DNA of 64,000 nucleotides from Tetraselmis striata (Eukaryota > Chlorophyta > Chlorodendrophyceae > Chlorodendrales > Chlorodendraceae). The stretch lies in the NCBI GenBank assembly GCA_006384855.1, contig VCJN01003222.1, forward strand, positions 124,001-188,000. Reading direction: 5' to 3'. Shown piece after piece: positions 26,702 to 35,067 of this stretch. Numbering within the stretch: position 1 is the first letter of the stretch; every line of letters begins with the position of its first letter. The notes under the pieces are model-generated. The model did not search any database, was not told the DNA's origin, and saw nothing but the letters and a program-made list of their open reading frames with translations. Position numbers and translations under genes: made by a program.

Positions 26702-27460
26702 TCACACGGGGTGATACGGCACAAACCCCTCCTGCATGACGTTGTCCGTCAGCGGCCCGCTGACCAGGCGCCCCCGCATCGAGTGGATCTCCTCCAGCAG
26801 CCCGTCGATGCGGTTGACGACGCTCTCGAGCTCGTCCTCCACGCGGCGCAGCATCCCGCCGTCCATCGCCCCCGGCCCGACGGCCGCGGCGCCGCCCGGG
26901 TCTCCGGCCGCGCCGGGCGTCACGGCGCCCGGGCCATCCCTCGCGGCCGCCGGACCGGGTCTCGCGGCCGCCGGACCGGGGCGCGAGGCCGCCGCGCCGG
27001 GTCTCGAGGCCGCCGCGCCGGGTCTCGAGGCCGCCGCGCCGGGTCTCGAGGCCGCCGCGCCGGGTCTCGCGAGCGGCGGCCGGGGCGCGTCCTCCTCGTC
27101 CTGGGCCGCGTCCTCCTCGTCCTGGGCCGCGTCCTCCTCCGCGGCCCGCCGGGCGTCCGTCTCCATCTCGCGCTTGATCACAGCGGTCGCGCTGTCCCCG
27201 GACCGCTGCATGGCCTTCATCACGCGGCGGACGTCCGGAGTCGACGGGCTGCTGCCCTTGATGCGCCGGTACGCGGCGGCGACCTCCACGATCTCGCCGT
27301 CCTGGCCCTCCGAGCCGCGGTCGCCCTCGGACTGGAACTTCTCCTTGCGGCCGCCGTGCTCGTCGTCGCCGTCGCCGGCGCTCTGGTTGCGGATGATGAT
27401 GCATAGCACCGCCCCGCCGATTAGCGCCATGGCCGCCAGCATCATCCACGGTTTAATCAT
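26702..27460 (-). CDS. Membrane-anchored low-complexity protein, probable virion protein
   Basis: 252 aa from the ATG at 27460. N-terminal anchor (MIKPWMMLAAMALIGGAVLC). A charged linker carries two EEDAAQD repeats. Four heptad-like repeats (RPGAAAS, encoded by 21-bp units at about 26975-27065) and a C-terminal helix (RRVEDELESVVNRIDGLLEEI, about 210-230) that may oligomerise follow. No family recognised. The repeats are nearly identical at DNA level, so copy number probably varies. It starts 86 bases beyond the stop of RPB2, same strand. Confidence 0.6.
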   Translation of the reverse strand: MIKPWMMLAAMALIGGAVLCIIIRNQSAGDGDDEHGGRKEKFQSEGDRGSEGQDGEIVEVAAAYRRIKGSSPSTPDVRRVMKAMQRSGDSATAVIKREMETDARRAAEEDAAQDEEDAAQDEEDAPRPPLARPGAAASRPGAAASRPGAAASRPGAAASRPGPAAARPGPAAARDGPGAVTPGAAGDPGGAAAVGPGAMDGGMLRRVEDELESVVNRIDGLLEEIHSMRGRLVSGPLTDNVMQEGFVPYHPV

Positions 27461-27545
27461 TATCGACGCGGTACTGTTGACCCACTCCGCACAAAAAATC
27501 TCGTGTGTGGCCGCGCCCGGCCGCCGGGCCGGCCTCTCGTGCCCC

Positions 27546-30500
27546 TCAGCCGGCGAACGGGTCCTCCTTCCCGCACGACTTGGGGATGTACCGGGACAAG
27601 CGCTTGGGGGTCTCGTGCGGCAGCAGGCGCACGTCCAGCGCCATCCCCGCCATCTCGTGCTGCATCGCGACAAACGCCCGCGGCAACGCCCGGCGGTGGA
27701 AGCGCTTGTCGCAGTCCGGCGCGCTGGTGGGGCGGAAGACGTCCTCCGCCTCGTTGTACACCGCCGGGGCGCCGTGGCCGTCCGACCAGCTGTGCGCGGA
27801 GCCGTCCGACCGGCGCGTCGTGTTCTCCGTCGCGGTTCCCATGAGGCCGTGCGCCAGCACCGCGTTGTACTCCATCTCGCCCATCCGCAGCCCGCCCCCC
27901 CGCGCGCGCCCGCCCACCGGCTGATTGGTCACGCTGTCGCGCGCGCCCCGGCCGCCGCGGTAGTTTATCTTGTCCTCCACCATCTGCTTCAGCCGCTGGT
28001 AGTACGTGGGCCCGATGAACACGTCGGCCCGGAGCTGCTCGCCGGCGCTGTTGTACATCACCTCGTTGCAGTTGCCGTCGAACCCGGCGCCCGCGAGCGC
28101 GGCCCGGACGCCGTCGAAATCCACGGGGACGAACGGCGTGCCGTCCACGCGCTCGGCCGTCGCGGCCGCGGCCGCCTTGGCGCACAGGCACTCCATGAGC
28201 TGCCCGAGCGTCATGCGCGACGGGATGGCGTGCGGGTTGATGATGAGGTCCGGGATGATCCCGTCCTCCGTGAACGGCATGAGCGACTCCGGGACCGCCG
28301 CGCCGATCACCCCCTTCTGCGCGTGCCGCGCCGCCAGCTTGTCGCCCGGCCCGGGATTGCGGAGCTTGCGATACCGCACCTTGGCCACCTTGAGCGCGTG
28401 GCGCCTGCCCTCCTCGCCGGCCTTGCCGTACACCAGGACCTTGTCCGCCACGTAGCCCGCCCACTTCTCGTCCGCGCGGACCGCGCCGCTGTCCAGGGGC
28501 ACGAACCCGCCGCCGCCGCTGCCGCGCCGCACCTTGCCGATCAAAAGCTCCCCCGGCACCACCGGCTCGCCCTCGCGCGGGATGCCGTGCCGGTCGAGCG
28601 ACTCCGCGGCCGTGGGGTTGCCGAAGCGCACCGCCGCGCCGTCCGCCGACACCTCCTCCTCCTCCATGTGGTTCTTCAGGTAGGTCATGCCGAACAGCCC
28701 CCGCTCGACGGCGCTCGCGTTGATGATGACCCCGTCCTCCATGTTGAACCCGGTGTACGTCATGAACGCCACCACGGTGTTCACGCCCCCCGGGTGCCGC
28801 ACCTGCGCGTTGATGCCCTCGTACCGGGTGTGCACCAGCGGCGTCTGCGGATAGTTGAGCACCAGCGCGGCCGTGTCGATGCGCGTGCGGTACGCGGACG
28901 AGTACAGCCCGGCGGCCTGCTTGCCCTGCTGCGCCGCCAGCACGTTGCGCGCCGCGGCGTTGTGCTGCATGAACGGCATGGTCACCTCGAAGACGCTCAG
29001 CCCGGCGGTGGCGTGCATCTCGGCGTGCGTGTGCGTCCCGGCCACGAAGGACTCGACGTCCCACGCGACCAGCGCGTCCTCCGCCTCGTCCACGTCCACG
29101 TACTCTAGGTCGCCGTCGCCGACCAGCGCGTCCCACGCCTTGGCCGCCCGGGGCTTGACGCCCCCGGGCAGCACCAGGGGCCGCGTGCACCGCCCGCCGT
29201 CCGTGCCGATGCGGACCTCGCGCTGCGGGATGTCCAGCCGCACCGACGTGTGGCGATGCAGCTTGCCGGAGCGGCGCATCCCGCGGAGGGCCGCCGCCAG
29301 CCGGCCGGGAGAGTCGTGCACGCACAGAGGCACGCCGTTGACCAGCACCACGGCCGCGCCGGCCGCGACGCCCAGGGCGATGGGCCGCCCGCCCAGCGCC
29401 ATCACCGCCTCCATCACGGGGGCGGGGTCCACGGAGGAGGTCACCTCGCACGTGAGGGCCAAGTTGTTGGTGAGGCCGATGTTGGCGCCGTCCGGGCTCT
29501 CGATGGGGCACAGCGCGCCCCACTGCGAGGAGTGCATGTAGTGCGGCGAGGTGATTTTGAGGTCCCGGTCCAGCGGGTTGTTGGTGCGCCGCACGTGCGA
29601 GAGGAACTGCAGCCACGACAGCCGCGACAGGTCCTGCACGATGCCGCCCTCCTCCGGACGGCCGTGCTTGCCCCAGTTGCCGCGCATCGAGGCCTGCATC
29701 ACCGAGGTGATCGCCTCGTGACCGAACACGGTGGCCACGTTGGCGCGCGTGATGACTCGGCGCACGTCGCCGCTGCCCCGCCACGGGTCGTAGTACCACG
29801 CGCGATCCATGCGGTTGAGCGCCTCCCCCCGGAAGGCCTCGTACGCCTCGGCGAAGACCTCGGTCAGGAGCATCCCCGCCGTGAACATGCGCTTGCCGCC
29901 GAGCGCCTCGCGGTCGGTGGACGCATCCATCCCCGAGTGTGCCAGGAGAGCGCGCCGCACCAGCATGCCGAGGTAGACCGCCTTGGCGGCGAAGTCCTCG
30001 CCGACGCCCTTGAGCATCTCCCGGCGCAGGATGTACATCGCGTGGGTGCGCCCGCGCGTGAGGGTCTTGTCCGACCGGACGGACACGAGGTTGCTGCCGA
30101 ACGGCGTCAGCGGCGCCAGCACGCCGAGGGCCTCCTCCTGGGTCCAGGCCGCGTTGGGGCGCCCGTGGGCGCGCACGATGGACGCCCGGAGCAGGTCGCG
30201 GACCTTGGCGTCGCGCGGGTTGTCGCCGGGCGCGACATGCCGCACGATGTCGCCGTCCGTCTCCACGCCCATGGCGCGGAACACCACCGCGAGGTCCACG
30301 TCCGCGATGAAGCGCCCCGGGACGCGCACAAACACCGCGCCGCCCTCCGCCTCCTTCACCACCACCTGCGTCGTCAGGGCGTCCACCGTGTTCCCCGGCG
30401 GGGCCGACCGGACGCCCAGCATCGTCTCTGGGTGCCCGTTCACGTCCGTCCGCCGGGTCACGACGGGCACGTTGGGCGCGCCCCGCTCCTGGGTGACGAT

Positions 30501-31010
30501 GACCTTCTCGGCGCCCCATGTGATGAAGTAGCCGCCCGGGTCGTCCGGGTCCTCGCCGGCACGGACCATTTCCGCCGGCGACGCGTCCCGCAGGTAGCAG
30601 AGCGAGCTGTGCAGCATGATGGGGATGCGCGCGATCAGCACGCCCTCAAAGTCCATGACGTGCTCCTGGTCGCTCCCGATGTCCAGCACCCGCACCGACA
30701 CGGTCGCGAACAGGGACGCCGTGTACGACACGCCCGTGGCGCGGCAGACGTTGGGCATGAGCCGCACGGGCGGGCCGTCCCCGGCCGGGGTCGACGGGCG
30801 CGCGACCCGCAGGTCCTTGACCGTCACGTGGAACTCGGCCGCGGGCGTGTTGTCCCGCTTGAGCATGACAAAGCTCCGGTTCCCCTCCTCCACGATCGCC
30901 GGGATCTTGTTGTTGATGAAGTCGTCGTACGAGTCCAGCTGGTGCTGCGACACCCTGTACCGGGACGCCTCAAAGTACCGGTCGATGTAGGTGAGACCGC
31001 CGGACGGCAT
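27546..31010 (-). CDS. rpb2: DNA-directed RNA polymerase subunit RPB2
   Basis: 1154 aa. All main RPB2 landmarks are in order: YFITWGAEKVIVTQE, TPFGSNL, GKHGRPEEGG, SSQWGALCPIESPDG, the hybrid-binding region GFNMEDGVIINASAV, GDKLAARHAQKGVIG (with GDK and H-x-QKG), NPHAIPSRMT and MGEMEYNAVLAHG. It forms the catalytic cleft with RPB1, which is not in the window. Oddity: in the C-terminal clamp segment where RPB2 usually has four zinc-binding Cys, only one Cys is present (SAPDCDKRF), so the zinc site seems lost. No intein. Confidence 0.95.
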   Translation of the reverse strand: MPSGGLTYIDRYFEASRYRVSQHQLDSYDDFINNKIPAIVEEGNRSFVMLKRDNTPAAEFHVTVKDLRVARPSTPAGDGPPVRLMPNVCRATGVSYTASLFATVSVRVLDIGSDQEHVMDFEGVLIARIPIMLHSSLCYLRDASPAEMVRAGEDPDDPGGYFITWGAEKVIVTQERGAPNVPVVTRRTDVNGHPETMLGVRSAPPGNTVDALTTQVVVKEAEGGAVFVRVPGRFIADVDLAVVFRAMGVETDGDIVRHVAPGDNPRDAKVRDLLRASIVRAHGRPNAAWTQEEALGVLAPLTPFGSNLVSVRSDKTLTRGRTHAMYILRREMLKGVGEDFAAKAVYLGMLVRRALLAHSGMDASTDREALGGKRMFTAGMLLTEVFAEAYEAFRGEALNRMDRAWYYDPWRGSGDVRRVITRANVATVFGHEAITSVMQASMRGNWGKHGRPEEGGIVQDLSRLSWLQFLSHVRRTNNPLDRDLKITSPHYMHSSQWGALCPIESPDGANIGLTNNLALTCEVTSSVDPAPVMEAVMALGGRPIALGVAAGAAVVLVNGVPLCVHDSPGRLAAALRGMRRSGKLHRHTSVRLDIPQREVRIGTDGGRCTRPLVLPGGVKPRAAKAWDALVGDGDLEYVDVDEAEDALVAWDVESFVAGTHTHAEMHATAGLSVFEVTMPFMQHNAAARNVLAAQQGKQAAGLYSSAYRTRIDTAALVLNYPQTPLVHTRYEGINAQVRHPGGVNTVVAFMTYTGFNMEDGVIINASAVERGLFGMTYLKNHMEEEEVSADGAAVRFGNPTAAESLDRHGIPREGEPVVPGELLIGKVRRGSGGGGFVPLDSGAVRADEKWAGYVADKVLVYGKAGEEGRRHALKVAKVRYRKLRNPGPGDKLAARHAQKGVIGAAVPESLMPFTEDGIIPDLIINPHAIPSRMTLGQLMECLCAKAAAAATAERVDGTPFVPVDFDGVRAALAGAGFDGNCNEVMYNSAGEQLRADVFIGPTYYQRLKQMVEDKINYRGGRGARDSVTNQPVGGRARGGGLRMGEMEYNAVLAHGLMGTATENTTRRSDGSAHSWSDGHGAPAVYNEAEDVFRPTSAPDCDKRFHRRALPRAFVAMQHEMAGMALDVRLLPHETPKRLSRYIPKSCGKEDPFAG

Positions 31011-31045
31011 TTCGTCCGGACCTCCTCTCTGATCAAAGCGACGCG

Positions 31046-31055
31046 AAAAAAATAG
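31046..31055. promoter_or_regulatory. A7 patch upstream of RPB2
   Basis: gcgaaaaaaataggccgg lies 36 bases before the RPB2 start (minus strand). A and T orientation differs from the plus-strand genes, so the element may work in either direction. Confidence 0.35.
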
Positions 31056-31112
31056 GCCGGTTTTCCCGTTCCGCGACGCCCCGGACTCGGAGGGATTTCA
31101 GAAACGAATTCG

Positions 31113-31952
31113 TTACATCTCGCCACTATGTGCCTCAGGCGCGGGGTACAGAACCGCGTCCGCGTGCGCCTGCACCGCCCGCCGCAGCCACCCGTACGCC
31201 GCCTGGATCTGGTCGTGGGTGACGGCCCCCGTGATGATGGCCGAGCTGGTGGGCTTGGACACCTTGCCCGAGAAAACGAGGAGCGTGACGCGCTTACAAC
31301 ACGCGTCGGGGCCGGACCCGCTGCACTCCTGGTCGCCCCGACAGCGTCCGTCGCCGTGCGAGTTGTACATGTAGTATATCTTGACGGCGGGGTAGATGGA
31401 CGGGTTGAAGCTGCTCTGCATCCCGTAGACATCGCGCGCCACGGCGTGCAGCTCGTGCCGGTTCACGCGCCTCGATATCCGAAAGTTGCAGTTCATGAGC
31501 TGCACGCGCACGCGGTGCACGCTCCCGCCGACCGTTCCCAGCGCCAGGTTGGCGGCCTCGCGTCCCTCCTCCGCGGACCGCGCCCCGGTCATCTGCAGGT
31601 TGCCGTTGCGAAACACCTTGATGTTGAGGTCGTAGCCCCCGTGATACGGCATCCGGACGACGACCGTGGCCTGGTTGTCGAACATGCGGGGGCTGTACCG
31701 CCGGACCCTGCCGTTCCGCTTCAGCACGCACCCCTCGCGCCGGATGTGCGCGCCGTCGCGGTATGACAGGTGCGACACGAAGGGCCTCACGGGGTCTCTG
31801 GTCTTCAGCATGTCCGCCGCCGTCTCCGCCTTGAGCCGGTCGAGGTCGATGCTGGACAGGCCGCTCGCCGCGGTGAGCGTCATGGTGTTGACGTTGTAGG
31901 GCGTGAGGCTCACGTCCGTGTCCGCGACGGCGGGTTGGCCCTGGGCGCGCAT
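31113..31952 (-). CDS. TATA-binding-protein-like transcription factor
   Basis: 279 aa from the ATG at 31952; the frame continues upstream but without family sequence. The first TBP-like repeat has VFRNGNLQMTGARSAEEGRE and an ANLALGTV helix. The second has the block KRVTLLVFSGKV, then SSAIITGAVTHDQIQAAYGW, the 'F-GK...TGA...Q' pattern of TBP. A Cys-rich insert (GRCRGDQECSGSGPDACC) separates the halves. Viral TBP homologues direct the viral polymerase to promoters in several giant virus groups. Ends 100 bases upstream of the RPB2 start, same strand, so RPB2 follows it. Confidence 0.75.
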   Translation of the reverse strand: MRAQGQPAVADTDVSLTPYNVNTMTLTAASGLSSIDLDRLKAETAADMLKTRDPVRPFVSHLSYRDGAHIRREGCVLKRNGRVRRYSPRMFDNQATVVVRMPYHGGYDLNIKVFRNGNLQMTGARSAEEGREAANLALGTVGGSVHRVRVQLMNCNFRISRRVNRHELHAVARDVYGMQSSFNPSIYPAVKIYYMYNSHGDGRCRGDQECSGSGPDACCKRVTLLVFSGKVSKPTSSAIITGAVTHDQIQAAYGWLRRAVQAHADAVLYPAPEAHSGEM

Positions 31953-32266
31953 CGGGGAGGACCGGTCGGTCGGGGGCCGGGGGAGCGGGCGACGGGGCGA
32001 CGGGGCGATGGGGCGAAGTGGATTTAATGGGAGACGCCCCGCGCGCTCTGCCTTAAGCCCGTCGAATATTCTCCCGCCCCCGTGATCCGAACGCCGGACT
32101 GGTCCCGAACATTCCATCCGGAGGGGGGAGGGGGTAGCCGGCCCGGCGCTCGCTGGATGCCTGCCCCCGTCGCGCCCGGCCCATTATTTGAACGGGCCAC
32201 CACAGGCTTTCGCGATACAAACGCCGCGCGCGCCCCCCACCCGAGGAGACGGCTGCCCGGATCGAG
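31953..32266. promoter_or_regulatory. Divergent intergenic region with palindrome GAATATTC
   Basis: About 310 bases between the TBP-like gene (minus) and the gene at 32267 (plus). It is GC-rich except for the perfect 8-bp palindrome gaatattc at 32064-32071. The same palindrome occurs in the divergent regions at 22663 and 47513. No gene seen. Confidence 0.45.
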
Positions 32267-32761
32267 ATGGCGTCTCTGCGGGAAGAGCTACAGATCTACC
32301 GCTTCCTGCTCCACGTCGACCGGGTCTGCAACATCGACGCGGAGTGGGACGCCCTGGCCGCGGTGCTGCGCGCCAGCCGGTTCGGGAACACGCAGACGGA
32401 CCTGGACTCGTTCCTGTCGCACGCCCCGCTCGACTTCATGGCTTTCGCGGCGTGCGGTCCCGTGCGCGAGGTGATGCGCCGGAACCGCATCCCCCACGCC
32501 GCCTGGGTGGCCGTCATCGGCTACGCCATGCGGGCCTCGGAGTTCGAGGAGGTCATGGGGAACCACTGGCTGTGGCGCCAGCTGTGCAGGGCCGAGAGCA
32601 TGGACCGCGTGAGGCGGTGCGTGCGAGAGGCCATGGCGTTTCGTCCCGGCGAGCCGCCCGAAGCGTCCGAGCGGATGTTTGACAGGGCGCACGTGGAGCT
32701 CAAAATGGGCGGCATCGTCAGGATGCTCCGAGAAGCCAAAACCACGTGCGCCGCACTGTGA
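32267..32761 (+). CDS. Unknown viral protein, mostly helical
   Basis: 164 aa. No family recognised. Predicted helical throughout from the residue pattern (EELQIYRFLLHVDRVCN, then CREAM-type amphipathic stretches). A VDRVCNIDAEWD-type segment and a conserved-looking FMAFAACGPVREVMRRN block are visible. Codon use matches the virus. It ends 39 bases before a MITE-like element. Confidence 0.6.
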   Translation: MASLREELQIYRFLLHVDRVCNIDAEWDALAAVLRASRFGNTQTDLDSFLSHAPLDFMAFAACGPVREVMRRNRIPHAAWVAVIGYAMRASEFEEVMGNHWLWRQLCRAESMDRVRRCVREAMAFRPGEPPEASERMFDRAHVELKMGGIVRMLREAKTTCAAL

Positions 32762-32799
32762 GGAGGCCGCGCCCGGACGCCTGCCCGCCCGGCGGGACA

Positions 32800-32975
32800 T
32801 GTTTGAGCGCGAGTCCATAAACTGTCTTGGGTGTCCCATTTTCCCAGACACAGAGTTTAAAGATGCATCATTTTCATTGTCACACGCATCGCTGGCTCCG
32901 CGACAGACCCTGGAATCCTGAAGCACCGGGGCGATCGTCAGTCCGCTGCGCTGGTTTTAGATGGCAACGAGTGTA
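32800..32975. mobile_element. Non-autonomous (MITE-like) derivative of the Fanzor element, inverted
   Basis: The left side repeats the right end of the full element with few changes (tgtttgagcgcgagtcc, then tgtcttgggtgtcccat at about 32830). The right side repeats its left end (ggttttagatggcaacgagt at 32953). About 100 bp of unrelated or decayed sequence lies between. Orientation is opposite to the full element. High identity to the full element suggests recent movement. Confidence 0.75.
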
Positions 32976-33114
32976 CGCGCGCAACTAGCGTGACCCTCGC
33001 GGAACGGTACTCCGGGACGCGGGGCCTGTTCCGGCGCCGCATGGAGCTGAGCTCGAGGGGGCTTACCGCGACGTAATCTACGTCTACGTCTACATGAGAT
33101 GAACGCGCAGACAG

Positions 33115-33116
<2 letters not shown>

Positions 33117-33148
<32 letters not shown>
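33117..33148. repeat. CT dinucleotide microsatellite
   Basis: Sixteen CT units directly upstream (about 20 bases) of the gene starting at 33170. May act as a pyrimidine-rich leader, or be simple slippage. Confidence 0.9.
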
Positions 33149-33150
<2 letters not shown>

Positions 33151-33169
33151 AGTAGTCTGTCCGTGAGCG

Positions 33170-33628
33170 ATGACGCGGCGCCCGTCCGAGCCGGCCGGCG
33201 AGAAGACGGGCGGCGGGCGGCGCGACCCGTTCGGGCGCGAGGAAATGACGGACGACCGCATGGCCACGGCTCTTGATGTGTGCGTGTCCGGGGACGTGTC
33301 GACCTGCGTGGCGGAGGCGGTGAGGTACATCTACTACACCGGGGCCGCCCGGCGCCGCAACGTTCGGATCAAAAACAACTACGCCAGCGCGGAGTATTGG
33401 GACGGACGGGAGTGGTGGACGCGCAGCCTGGCGGAGGTGGTCGGCGTCATGACGCGCATGGCCATTGGCGAGCTGGAGCACTGCGTGGACTGGAGCGAGC
33501 GCCTGACCGAGGAGCACATCGCGGCCTTCGGCGCGTACATGGAGCGGTACCCAAAGGACGAGAGCCTCCGGGCAGATGTCCGCCGGCAAGTGATAGAGGT
33601 CATGATCAGCCCGTACCCCGAACAGTGA
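33170..33628 (+). CDS. Small protein with YA..W-type C-terminal module, unknown
   Basis: 152 aa. The central segment (RRNVRIKNNYASAEYWDGREWW) resembles a module seen after zinc-finger or MSV199-like domains in several giant-virus proteins, in which a phrase of the type 'N--I-N...A--Y-G--W' recurs. Here no zinc finger precedes it. Function unknown; the likeness is from memory and weak. ATG at 33170 follows the CT microsatellite. Confidence 0.5.
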   Translation: MTRRPSEPAGEKTGGGRRDPFGREEMTDDRMATALDVCVSGDVSTCVAEAVRYIYYTGAARRRNVRIKNNYASAEYWDGREWWTRSLAEVVGVMTRMAIGELEHCVDWSERLTEEHIAAFGAYMERYPKDESLRADVRRQVIEVMISPYPEQ

Positions 33629-33661
33629 AATTTTCCAGACCTCACAGTCATACCGCGAGAC

Positions 33662-34357
33662 ATGGGCGGCCCCCCATCGTTGATGGATCTCCCGGACGGG
33701 TGCCTCCTGGCCATCGCCGGCGGCGGGGGCATGACCGGGACCGACCGGTGCATGCTGTCCGCGACGTGTAAGACATGGCGACACGTGCTGCTGCCCCTCG
33801 ACCGGACCATCGACGCGCGGAGGTGCGTGCGCGATCACGGGTTTGAGGCGTGCAGGGGGATGGGATGTCCGGCGGCCGAGTGGGTGACGGAGGTGCTCGC
33901 GGAGTTGCCCGGCGACGACGAGGCTCTCGTCCGGGCGGTGGACATGGGGTGCCCCGTGGGCGCCGGCGTGGCGGCGGCCGCCGTCGCCCGGGGCGACATT
34001 GACATGCTGGTGTGGGCGTGGCGGCGCGGGGCGCCGTTGACCGATCGCGTGGCCCGCGCCGCGGCCTTGGCGCCGGCGCATGTGGTGCGGTGGTTGATCC
34101 TGCAGGGGTGCCCCGTAGCGTCCGCCGCGCTGAGCGCCATGGCCCGCGCGGACAACACGCAGGCCCTCCGACAAGTGTCCGCCCTGTGCCCCGTGTCAGC
34201 GGCCGAGTGGGTGCTCGCCGCGGAGGGGGCGAGGCGCGCGGGCGCGCACTCCACCCTGCACCACCTGGTGAACATGAGATTGCCGCACGGAGCCCGGCGT
34301 GCGAGAGCGCGCCCCGGCACGCCGCACGCGGTGCCCCTAGTGCAAAATGCCGTGTGA
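33662..34357 (+). CDS. F-box protein with degenerate ankyrin repeats
   Basis: 231 aa. The N-terminus (LMDLPDGCLLAIAGGGGM, then MLSATCKTWRHVLLPLD) is a recognisable F-box. The remainder has weak ankyrin-like units with GCPV cores (VDMGCPVGAGVAAAAV, LILQGCPVASAALS) related to the GCPWD repeats at the left end but much decayed. Likely an ubiquitin-ligase adaptor like its cousins. The last 25 residues are Arg/Pro-rich and may be read-through of non-coding DNA. Confidence 0.6.
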   Translation: MGGPPSLMDLPDGCLLAIAGGGGMTGTDRCMLSATCKTWRHVLLPLDRTIDARRCVRDHGFEACRGMGCPAAEWVTEVLAELPGDDEALVRAVDMGCPVGAGVAAAAVARGDIDMLVWAWRRGAPLTDRVARAAALAPAHVVRWLILQGCPVASAALSAMARADNTQALRQVSALCPVSAAEWVLAAEGARRAGAHSTLHHLVNMRLPHGARRARARPGTPHAVPLVQNAV

Positions 34358-34480
34358 TCGATCAGCGTGCGTCAAGCGAGCCCCCGCGGAAACCACGCAT
34401 GTCTCGCGGATATTAAACTCCGGGTCCATTGGGAACCGGGACCCCCGGGCGGTCTGGACACGCAGGCGCTCGCGGCGCCA

Positions 34481-34954
34481 TCACTTGGTCGCCTCCAGGT
34501 CCATGGTGGATGCCGGGGCGGGCCCGGAGGAGGCCTTGGCCCGGCCGACGGTCTTGGGCGCCGGAGCGGCGGCCGCGGGACGGGCCTCGGGCTCGGACAC
34601 CTTGGCGTCCAGCTTGGCGTCCAGCTTGGCCAGCGCGGCGTCCGCGCCATCCATGCGCTTCTCCAGCCGCGAGATCGAGGCGCTTTGGTCCTTGTCGATC
34701 ATGAGGCGGTTGACCTGCTGGTCGATGCGGTGCTCCAGGGAGGCCTCCATCATGGCCCGCTCCCGGACCACGTCCCGCTTGATGTCATCCCGCAGCGCGC
34801 CGATGTCCTCGGGCGTCACCCCCGCCCCGCCGCCGCCGCCCAGCCGCTCGACCTCGTCCGAGAGCAGGTTCACCTTGTGCACGACCGCTTGCATCCGCGC
34901 CGCCAGGTGGTTGATGTGCTGAATGAGTGTCGCCGTGCCTCCGGTGCTCGTCAT
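34481..34954 (-). CDS. Small coiled-coil protein, conserved-looking
   Basis: 157 aa from the ATG at 34954. The N-terminal helix (LIQHINHLAARMQAVVHKVNLL) and a long heptad-containing region (about 35-110, e.g. EHRIDQQVNRLMIDKDQ) predict a coiled coil. Lys/Ala/Pro-rich tail with AKLDAKLDAK repeats. Small proteins of this layout occur in many giant viruses; function unknown. Confidence 0.6.
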   Translation of the reverse strand: MTSTGGTATLIQHINHLAARMQAVVHKVNLLSDEVERLGGGGGAGVTPEDIGALRDDIKRDVVRERAMMEASLEHRIDQQVNRLMIDKDQSASISRLEKRMDGADAALAKLDAKLDAKVSEPEARPAAAAPAPKTVGRAKASSGPAPASTMDLEATK

Positions 34955-35067
34955 TGGTTCCGAGGAGTGTGTGATGCCATGCGCATACAATATTAAAATT
35001 CGGGGACGGACGCGCCCCCGCCCCCGGACGGCGCCGCGCCCCCGGACGGCGCCGCGCCCCCGCCGCC

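Noticed and set aside
26736-29108. Long plus-strand frame over RPB2 and its neighbour
   Set aside because: Antisense shadow produced by GC bias.
27460-30519. Long alternative minus-strand frame inside RPB2
   Set aside because: Out-of-frame shadow of RPB2; RPB2 motifs occupy the other frame.
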